Shown here piece after piece: positions 58,361-64,000 of a DNA stretch of 64,000 nt (position 1 is the first letter of the stretch; every line of letters begins with the position of its first letter). Made by a program: the position numbers and the translations under genes. Origin of the DNA: Bacillota bacterium (GTDB lineage: Bacteria > Bacillota > Clostridia > Christensenellales > SZUA-584); NCBI GenBank assembly GCA_023416745.1, contig JAEZHF010000031.1, positions 1-64,000 of the forward strand, given 5' to 3'. The notes beneath the pieces are model-generated. The model had not been told where the DNA came from, did not search any database, and saw nothing but the letters and a program-made list of their open reading frames with translations.

Positions 58361-58687
58361 ATGATGAGAGAAATGCTGACAAAACCCAAACGGATAGATG
58401 CAAAAAGCGTCAAAGAGATGACGGATAAAGGGCAGGCGGTGTTGGTGGATGTCAGGACGCCGGAGGAGTATGCGATGGGGCATATCGGCGGCGCAAACCT
58501 GCTTCCGCTGGACGTGCTGGCTAAGCAGGCTGGGGCAGCGCTGGCCGACAAAGACGCGGCTGTGATCGTCTACTGTCAGAGCGGCGCACGGAGCGCTTAC
58601 GCCGCGGCTCAGCTGGCCGCGATGGGTTACAAGAACGTGTTCGATCTGGGGGGCATATTCAGCTGGCCTTACGGAATCACCCGTTAA
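58361..58687 (+). CDS. Single-domain rhodanese-like protein (second copy)
   Basis: 108 residues. LVDVRTPEEY near residue 28 and active loop CQSGARSAY near 71 with the catalytic Cys. AGGAGG lies seven bases before ATG 58361. It is clearly related to the first copy (56379-56696), with the same KPKxIxxKxxxEM opening. It lies 65 bases after the Mef-like gene and could be read from the same transcript. Confidence 0.88.
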   Translation: MMREMLTKPKRIDAKSVKEMTDKGQAVLVDVRTPEEYAMGHIGGANLLPLDVLAKQAGAALADKDAAVIVYCQSGARSAYAAAQLAAMGYKNVFDLGGIFSWPYGITR

Positions 58688-58712
58688 AAGCTGTGTATCT
58701 TATATATATACT

Positions 58713-58746
58713 AAAGGCCGTTTCGTGCATATCCCGAACGGCCTTT
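58713..58746. terminator. Bidirectional terminator between convergent genes
   Basis: AAAGGCCGTT (58713-58722) pairs perfectly with AACGGCCTTT (58737-58746) across a 14-base loop. Confidence 0.75.
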
Positions 58747-58788
58747 AAACGCGAGGGCTTCGAGAAGACGTACACTCACGTAAACAAA

Positions 58789-59949
58789 CTACTGTTCAGA
58801 ATCCGCTTTATATATGACCTCGCCATTGATGATGGTATAGAGGCAGCGGGTAAACACCTCCAGCGGGTTCCCGTCAAAAATGGCGATGTCCGCGTCCTTG
58901 CCGGGCTCTAGGCTGCCCACGCGGTCCGCGACGCCGCAGATTTGTGCCGCGTTGATCGTGATCGACCGAAGCGCTTCTGTGACCCCAAGACCTTCCCTTG
59001 CGGCGAGACCGGCACAGAGCGGCAGGCACTGAATCAGTGAGACAGGATGATCTGTCATGATGGCTACCTTAACCCCTGACTGATGCAGTATGCCTGCCGT
59101 TTTGAAATCCATGTATTTGATTTCAATTTTATTTCGTGAGGCCAGGCTGGGACCCAGTATCGCAGGGAAGCCTGAATCCCTGATCTCGCTGGCAATCAGA
59201 TGGCCTTCCGTGCAGTGGTCGAGAGTCATTTTGAGCCCGAACTCCCGGGCGATACGGACTGCGGTCAGTATGTCATCCGCGCGGTGAACGTGCGCTTTCA
59301 GGGGTATTACACCATCGAACACAGGCATCCAGCATTCCAGCTGGTAGTCCGGCTTGAAGTCGTTGCCGCCTTTCCTCTTTTGCTCACAGTATTGCCTGGC
59401 CGCAGACAATTCCTCCCGCAATATGGAGCCGATAGACATTCGTGTGGAGGGCATCATGTTGTGGTCGCCATAGTTATTCTTTGGGTTCTCTCCAAGCGCG
59501 ATCTTCATGGCGGCGGGCTCTTTAACGACCATGTTGTCGACGCATCGGCCCTGCGTTTTCATGAACACGAACTGTCCGCCAACAACATTGGAGCTGCCGG
59601 GGCCTGTCATCACCGATGTGATACCTGTTTTAATGGCGTTGTGGAATGCTGAGTCCATGGGGTTGATGGCGTCGAAGGCCTTGATATATGGCGTCACCGG
59701 CTTTGCAACCTCGTTAGTGTCGTTGCCTTCAGCGCCCATACCCTCTTCCTGAATGCCGATATGGCAGTGGGCGTCGATCAGGCCGGGCAGCACCCAGGCG
59801 CCTCGGGCATCGATGACATGCCCATCTGTGTCCTCCCGCTCATCGATGTTCATGGCGATTTTTACTATTTTTGAATTCCGGATCATCACACAGCCAGATT
59901 CAAAATCCTGTGCTGCCATCGTCATGATCTTTCCGTTCCTGATTAGCAT
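58789..59949 (-). CDS. Amidohydrolase (imidazolonepropionase/dihydroorotase-like superfamily)
   Basis: 386 residues. The metal-binding motif DAHCHIG is near residue 60, KAHVHRADD near 215, LDHCTEGH near 240 and the catalytic Asp in MTDHPVS near 295. The N- and C-terminal strands form the composite beta domain (PGKDADIAIFDGNPLEV near 355). It hydrolyses an amide or cyclic amide; the substrate is unknown. The His pattern suits a binuclear or mononuclear zinc site. Standalone gene. Confidence 0.85.
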   Translation of the reverse strand: MLIRNGKIMTMAAQDFESGCVMIRNSKIVKIAMNIDEREDTDGHVIDARGAWVLPGLIDAHCHIGIQEEGMGAEGNDTNEVAKPVTPYIKAFDAINPMDSAFHNAIKTGITSVMTGPGSSNVVGGQFVFMKTQGRCVDNMVVKEPAAMKIALGENPKNNYGDHNMMPSTRMSIGSILREELSAARQYCEQKRKGGNDFKPDYQLECWMPVFDGVIPLKAHVHRADDILTAVRIAREFGLKMTLDHCTEGHLIASEIRDSGFPAILGPSLASRNKIEIKYMDFKTAGILHQSGVKVAIMTDHPVSLIQCLPLCAGLAAREGLGVTEALRSITINAAQICGVADRVGSLEPGKDADIAIFDGNPLEVFTRCLYTIINGEVIYKADSEQ

Positions 59950-60038
59950 TTTTTCTCCTGAGCAAAGACTATTTACCGGAATAGTGTAACCTCAAGGAAG
60001 CAATAATAATGACAGAGCACCTAAGAAAGGGGATTTTT

Positions 60039-60206
60039 ATGGACAGAAACACCAGCTGGAACAAGATGGATGATCAGAAGAACCGGAACAACCGGAACAA
60101 CCAGAACAACCAGAACAACCAGAACAATCAGAACAACCGGAATAATGATCAGAGCAACCGCAACAAGAACAGGCAAAACGACAATAATAACAATAAAAAC
60201 AAATAG
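60039..60206 (+). CDS. Asn-rich microprotein
   Basis: 55 residues from ATG 60039, with AAAGGGG six bases upstream. After a short Trp-containing head (MDRNTSWNKMDD) the protein is almost only Asn, Arg, Gln, Lys and Asp, built on an NN(Q/R) triplet repeated about eight times. It is very basic and certainly disordered. It may be a spore or nucleic-acid-associated small protein, but there is no direct evidence. A 14-bp terminator follows. Confidence 0.6.
   Translation: MDRNTSWNKMDDQKNRNNRNNQNNQNNQNNQNNRNNDQSNRNKNRQNDNNNNKNK
60078..60149 (+). repeat. 9-bp microrepeat AACCRGAAC
   Basis: About eight near-identical 9-base units (AAC CAG AAC or AAC CGG AAC) in frame, encoding NNQ/NNR triplets. The low divergence suggests recent slippage expansion. 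Confidence 0.7.
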
Positions 60207-60237
60207 CTGCGCTCTTTGAGAGGCAAGCGCCTGTTCT

Positions 60238-60275
60238 GAAGAATAAGAAGCTTAAACGCTTCTTATTCTTCTTTA
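60238..60275. terminator. Strong terminator, 14-bp perfect stem
   Basis: GAAGAATAAGAAGC (60238-60251) pairs perfectly with GCTTCTTATTCTTC (60258-60271), followed by TTTATA. It lies between convergent genes. Confidence 0.8.
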
Positions 60276-60285
60276 TAAAGGATTT

Positions 60286-60561
60286 CTATATAATGTGATC
60301 GAATTGCCCCCGGGCATATTTGATGCCGCTGGGCAGCAGCTTGATGTTATCTCCTTCAAATTGTATAAAATCAAAAGCACGAAGGCTTTCGAGGTGCGTT
60401 TTCGCCTGATTTTGGGACATGCCAATATCAGAGAGTATTTGTTTCAATTCCATGCTTTCTGCCTGAAACGACACGTTTTCCGTGTTGGTGGCCTTCCATT
60501 CATCGTATAACGCTTTGATAATTCTTAATTCAGTCTCCTGCAGCTTATCCGCTATTTTCAT
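60286..60561 (-). CDS. Small winged-helix-like protein, uncharacterised
   Basis: 91 residues. All-helical start (KLQETELRIIKALYDEW) followed by ELKQILSDIGMSQNQAKTHLESLRAFDFI and a strand-turn-strand end (IQFEGDNIKLLPSGI). This is the shape of a winged helix-turn-helix DNA-binding domain. No family assignment is certain. No adjacent target gene is obvious. Confidence 0.55.
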   Translation of the reverse strand: MKIADKLQETELRIIKALYDEWKATNTENVSFQAESMELKQILSDIGMSQNQAKTHLESLRAFDFIQFEGDNIKLLPSGIKYARGQFDHII

Positions 60562-60745
60562 GGTGATATCATCCCTTTGAGTATTTCGATCCGTCTTGAA
60601 ATATAGTCTCTCGCAAGCAGGATCGGAATATCCGGTGTTCTTGGGTTTTTGGCAGATTTGTTGTGACTCCTCAATTGCATTCCAAAAGAATCCTAATCAT
60701 CCGTCATACATGTGATGTTGATTTCAATGATGTTAAGAAAACAAC

Positions 60746-60768
60746 CAAAAAACCGGCACTCGCCGGTA
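60746..60768 (-). terminator. Terminator of the two membrane-protein genes
   Basis: On the minus strand ACCGGC, a four-base loop and GCCGGT run into TTTTTT. Confidence 0.75.
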
Positions 60769-60783
60769 TTTTATCATGCATAA

Positions 60784-61545
60784 TCATTTTTTCTCCGTAC
60801 TGATTATGTGTTTTCTGATCATGCGCTGCGCACAGCGAAATTCCGGCAGCGTCAGGGCTTTCCCCGCCAGAAAATACGCCTTTCCGGCAGTCATATCGCA
60901 AGCGACGGGGACATAAGCCGGGCCTTCAACAACAGCTTCTTCCCGGGCGGCAGCTTGAAGCTGAGCCGGAACGTGCGCCATCAGCAGTACCACGACGACG
61001 GCAAAGCCGCTGCGCGCCCGGGCGTCATCCGACAGATCCTCGGATTCGGCCAGGCTTTGCGCATAGCGCCCCAGCGCGTCAAAGTCCCGTGCCTTGCGGA
61101 AATCCTCGGTGATGATCATGTATCGGAACATGCGGTCAGTAAACAGGCTGAACGCCTTTCCGGCTGCCACCGTGACACGCAAAGTATCGCCGCCGCTTTG
61201 TGTGATCTGGGCGTCGGCCAGCACAAAACTGTCCTTTTGCAGCGAGGAAACCAGCCGGTCTTTAAACCCCTCCGGCTCGATCACAGCGGTATCGCTGCTC
61301 ACCGCCTTCATCGACTGCAGCTGCTTTTTGGCGCTTTTCAGCAGAAGTGCCGGTCCCAGACGGGTCAGCAGCAGAAAAGCAATTAGTATCGCGCATATCA
61401 GTATGCCGGCAACATACAGCTCGGCGAGCAGCGGAGTGCTGCTGTCACCCTGTGCGATTACGTAGAGCGTGATGAGTGCCGCTTCGGCGGCAATGAGTGC
61501 AAAAAGCAGTATAATATGAATGCGCTTTGGTTTTTGTGGCTGCAT
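60784..61545 (-). CDS. Uncharacterised protein with two membrane segments
   Basis: 253 residues from ATG 61545, with GGGAGG six bases upstream; the open frame extends further back but into the intergenic region. Two membrane helices (near residues 10-28 and 40-62) are followed by a cytoplasmic domain of ~180 residues. The domain alternates strands and helices and is not recognised. It lies 40 bases downstream of another membrane protein gene in the same direction; the two probably form an operon ending at the terminator. Confidence 0.6.
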   Translation of the reverse strand: MQPQKPKRIHIILLFALIAAEAALITLYVIAQGDSSTPLLAELYVAGILICAILIAFLLLTRLGPALLLKSAKKQLQSMKAVSSDTAVIEPEGFKDRLVSSLQKDSFVLADAQITQSGGDTLRVTVAAGKAFSLFTDRMFRYMIITEDFRKARDFDALGRYAQSLAESEDLSDDARARSGFAVVVVLLMAHVPAQLQAAAREEAVVEGPAYVPVACDMTAGKAYFLAGKALTLPEFRCAQRMIRKHIISTEKK

Positions 61546-61585
61546 AACGGCCTCCCGGCTATGTGATAAATAAGGGCTTATATAT

Positions 61586-62560
61586 TTAATGATGGAGTGT
61601 TCGTCCCGAACTTTTGGATGTTGGTATGACGCGAGCGGCATTTTCCCGGCGGAAACGCAGCACCAGTGCAAACCCGCCCAGTCCTGAAAACAGCAGACCA
61701 TTGCCCAAGCGCATCCAAAGAAATACAGTGTCGTACATATCAGGATTCAGCAGCGCTGACATCATGCCGCTGATCTCGCGGAACAGGCTGGTGGAAAAGC
61801 CTGCATCCATTCGCGCGCGATATACGTTAATGCCTTCGCAGGCCATCACTGCGATGTAGGTAAACAGTATGAGTGCGGCAAACAATATCCCAAACATGCG
61901 CCTACTGTGTTTGCCGTGCAGCAAGTGATAGCCCTTGTAAGCAAAATAAGCCATCGGCACGCCGCTGATGAAGGAGAAGTTCGCCACGAAATTAACAAGC
62001 ACCCACAGCACGACACCTGCGATGCCGCCCAGCGCTGCGCCCGCAGCGCCGCGCAAATAGCTGCTCCTGACATCCTGCTTCGGGACGAGACGCTGAAGCT
62101 GAAGGCTGTGCTTTTCGGTACATGCAGGGCACACCTCCAGAACCTGTTCGCTTTGAATCCGGTGGACAAGACTGCGTGTTTGGGGACACATGGCGCAGGA
62201 CGATACATAACCGCTGTCCGACAGATGACGGGAAAACTCGTACAGAAAACCGGATATGCTGTCTGCCTTGGGTTCCCCATCCAGCGTCAGCCATAGTGAA
62301 CGCTCATCGGCCTGAGCCACGCTGCAACTATAATCCCGCCGCCGGACCATTAAGTAATCGTTTATATGAACGATGTCTATGCCGTGGCCCCGGCCTGTGT
62401 CGCGGAAAGTCAGCGTTTCGATAGGTCGGATGAAAGCGCGCACCTTAACGCCGGTGGAACCCGGAACCACGTTAAAAAATATGCCGTTGGTCCGGCCATA
62501 AGCGGTGCCGTCGTATACGGCATAGCCCGCAAGGGCGGCGAGACGGGTCAGCTGACTCAT
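61586..62560 (-). CDS. Uncharacterised membrane protein with two cysteine pairs
   Basis: 324 residues from ATG 62560 (GGAGG six bases upstream). The first ~135 residues are soluble. CAMC near 127 and CPAC near 155 could form a zinc ribbon. Four to five membrane segments follow in the C-terminal half (near 178-215, 228-250, 280-300). No family is recognised. It precedes the two-helix protein in an apparent operon. Confidence 0.6.
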   Translation of the reverse strand: MSQLTRLAALAGYAVYDGTAYGRTNGIFFNVVPGSTGVKVRAFIRPIETLTFRDTGRGHGIDIVHINDYLMVRRRDYSCSVAQADERSLWLTLDGEPKADSISGFLYEFSRHLSDSGYVSSCAMCPQTRSLVHRIQSEQVLEVCPACTEKHSLQLQRLVPKQDVRSSYLRGAAGAALGGIAGVVLWVLVNFVANFSFISGVPMAYFAYKGYHLLHGKHSRRMFGILFAALILFTYIAVMACEGINVYRARMDAGFSTSLFREISGMMSALLNPDMYDTVFLWMRLGNGLLFSGLGGFALVLRFRRENAARVIPTSKSSGRTLHH

Positions 62561-62972
62561 TGTGGCCTCCGCGGAGATGCAATGTATTATTGTCATTATA
62601 CGCCGCTATTGGCTGCCCGGCAAGCCACATGTGGCGGGATAGGGAAAATACCTTCGGGATATGTTATTACGGCAGAATGGATAATCTTATCATTAACGGA
62701 TAAAGGCTTTCAAAGGCCAGAGAAATACTAACAGGTAAATGCTTTTTCTGAAACAAGACTAAATCTGAGACAATAGAGCATTATTGAATGGCACTTAACT
62801 TAACTTTTTGTTTCTAAGGGTTTATTCACGGTTATCAATACTAAGGCGCAGTTCAGTGCGTCATACCAGGGGCAAAGCGGCTCCGGAAAACGGCTTATGT
62901 GTCGTGTTTCGGGGCTTTATTATTGCCCGAAAGAAATGCGGCAATATTTTAAAGAACGGCAGGACACAGCAA
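62561..62972. other. Intergenic region before the EAL gene
   Basis: 412 bases, AT-rich at left. A small hairpin GCGCA/TGCGT lies near 62841-62857. The stretch GGGGCAAAGC near 62870 superficially recalls a c-di-GMP-I riboswitch, but the rest of that motif is not present. A 79-codon open frame from 62897 overlaps the EAL start in another frame and is not supported. Confidence 0.4.
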
Positions 62973-64000
62973 ATGCAGCATATGGCAGAGCAACAGACAT
63001 ACCGCTTGGATATCAGAAAGATAATGCAGCAGGAGCTTTTGGAGGCTCATTTTCAGCAGGTCGTTTCAATGACACGCCAGTCGGTGTGCGGGATGGAAGG
63101 GCTCATCCGGTGCAAACAGGCGCCGGTGCCGCCTAATGCGTTGTTTGAAGCGGCAGAGGCGGAAGGGCTTACGGTTCAGCTGGACAGACAGTGCCGTGAT
63201 ACGATACTCCGGGAGTTTGCCCGCATTCATGCCACATATCCCGACAAGATGCTGTTTATCAATGTGGATGCGTCCGTACTGGATTCAGTGGGAGGTTCGG
63301 GATACCTGATCCAACAGGTGAAAAAGTATTGCATCCCCCCGGGACGCGTGGTGGTGGAGATCAACGAAGCGCGTGTTCTGGGTACGATGGCGTTGAATGC
63401 GTTCATACGCGTCAACCGTGAAGCTGGCCTTTTGCTGGCGCTGGATGATGTGGGCGCAGGCTTTTCCAATCTGGACCGCATTGCCGTTGTTAAACCGGAT
63501 ATTATAAAAATTGATATGTCGCTGGTACGTCACATTGAAAGTGATTATCACCGGCAGGAGGTGTTCCGCTCCATGATGCGGCTGGCCAGCCGCATTGGCG
63601 CGGTGGCCGTGGCCGAAGGTGTAGAATCGGAAGAGGAGGCGCTGACAGTGCTGCGGTTGGGAGCGGGAATGATACAGGGATTCTACTTCTCGCGACCGCA
63701 GAGGCTGGAGGGCGAGCCTTTCGCGAACCACCGGATCGAACACCTGGCTGAGAGGTTTAAGGAGCATATGTTACGGCGTTCCGCTGACGAACACAGCCAA
63801 TATGCTTCAACCGCACTGGTCATGAAGGAGGCGCTGAATGCGCTGTCCCGGTGCGGACAATTGGACAGAGCGCTTGTCAGTATTGTGAACGGCAGTGAGG
63901 CGGTGGAATGCGCCTATGTGCTGGATGAGAACGGCGTACAGTGCAGTAATACCGTGTTCAGGCCGGGCTGTGAAGGTCGCCAGAACAGCCTGTTCTATTC
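62973..64000 (+). CDS. EAL-domain c-di-GMP phosphodiesterase (3' end outside window)
   Basis: At least 342 residues, open at the right edge. The EAL domain lies at residues ~20-250. The signature is GMEGLIR (EGL in place of EAL) near residue 41, FINVDAS near 97, VVVEINEAR near 124 and ALDDVGAGFSNL near 155. Then come the Lys of PDIIKID, VAEGVES and IQGFYFSRP. All metal-binding acidic residues and the general-base Glu are in place, so activity is likely despite the altered signature. The C-terminal part (~265 onward) is a separate small domain, perhaps sensory. There is no clear ribosome site before ATG 62973. Confidence 0.85.
   Translation, partial: MQHMAEQQTYRLDIRKIMQQELLEAHFQQVVSMTRQSVCGMEGLIRCKQAPVPPNALFEAAEAEGLTVQLDRQCRDTILREFARIHATYPDKMLFINVDASVLDSVGGSGYLIQQVKKYCIPPGRVVVEINEARVLGTMALNAFIRVNREAGLLLALDDVGAGFSNLDRIAVVKPDIIKIDMSLVRHIESDYHRQEVFRSMMRLASRIGAVAVAEGVESEEEALTVLRLGAGMIQGFYFSRPQRLEGEPFANHRIEHLAERFKEHMLRRSADEHSQYASTALVMKEALNALSRCGQLDRALVSIVNGSEAVECAYVLDENGVQCSNTVFRPGCEGRQNSLFY

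Noticed and set aside
60078..60149. Short tandem repeats as a CRISPR array
   Set aside because: Units are nine bases, contiguous and in frame, with no spacers. They are coding microrepeats.
62840..62910. c-di-GMP riboswitch before the EAL gene
   Set aside because: Only a GGGGCAAAGC-like fragment resembles the class I motif. The tetraloop/receptor arrangement and paired stems could not be drawn.

Overview
The window looks like a chromosomal segment of an anaerobic, probably gut-associated member of the Clostridia (Bacillota). Gram-positive style Shine-Dalgarno sites (AGGAGG) precede many genes. Oxygen-defence and anaerobe proteins occur (flavodiiron protein, a bacteriohemerythrin remnant, a NADP-type glutamate dehydrogenase), with a CotH-type secreted kinase, Sec-secreted and lipobox proteins, two c-di-GMP hydrolase genes and moderate-to-high GC. 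The genus cannot be told from the sequence. No tRNA, rRNA or CRISPR array was seen.

Layout. 0-0.13 kb: the right end of an IS3-family element. 0.4-6.8 kb: housekeeping (a PlsC-like acyltransferase with a zinc ribbon, a GPH transporter, mutY, msrAB, exodeoxyribonuclease III, an HD hydrolase). 6.8-20.4 kb: the most striking block, a compact run of six genes in one direction, bounded by a promoter (6836-6864) and a terminator (20365-20392). It has an acyl-activating ligase, an acyl carrier protein, a Sfp-type PPTase, a two-module NRPS (C-A-T-C-A-T-R) ending in a reductase, then overlapping genes for a 7TM-type histidine kinase and a REC/HD-GYP response regulator. The simplest reading is an N-acyl dipeptide aldehyde pathway physically tied to its own sensory and c-di-GMP circuit.

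20.4-25 kb: an AmmeMemoRadiSam operon (fused MEMO-like and AMMECR1 protein plus radical SAM enzyme), then a three-gene unknown cassette (one PH-like protein, two zinc-ribbon proteins). 25-36 kb: CotH/lamin-tail surface protein, an alpha-oxoamine synthase, a stress-type SDR, gdhA, flavodiiron protein with a cupin, and an aldehyde dehydrogenase with repeated operator-like sites. 36-54 kb: accessory genes with clear decay. A frameshifted MBL hydrolase, an amber-interrupted flavodoxin-like oxidoreductase, an amber-interrupted hemerythrin, a frameshifted AlkA-like glycosylase and an 18-residue stub of a response regulator lie among intact genes. The intact genes include a TetR operon with paired operators, an NlpC/P60 enzyme, a second zinc-ribbon acyltransferase, a secreted protein of six 19-residue Cys repeats, an orphan PAS kinase, a Moco-domain lipoprotein and mgsA. 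A likely independent noncoding RNA gene (about 47517-47812) has a perfect consensus promoter and its own terminator.

54-64 kb: GNAT and HAD enzymes, two rhodaneses flanking a Mef-like macrolide efflux pump that is preceded by a seven-residue leader peptide (MQSVRLR) and an attenuator hairpin, an amidohydrolase, an Asn-rich microprotein, two uncharacterised membrane proteins and, running off the right edge, an EAL-domain protein.
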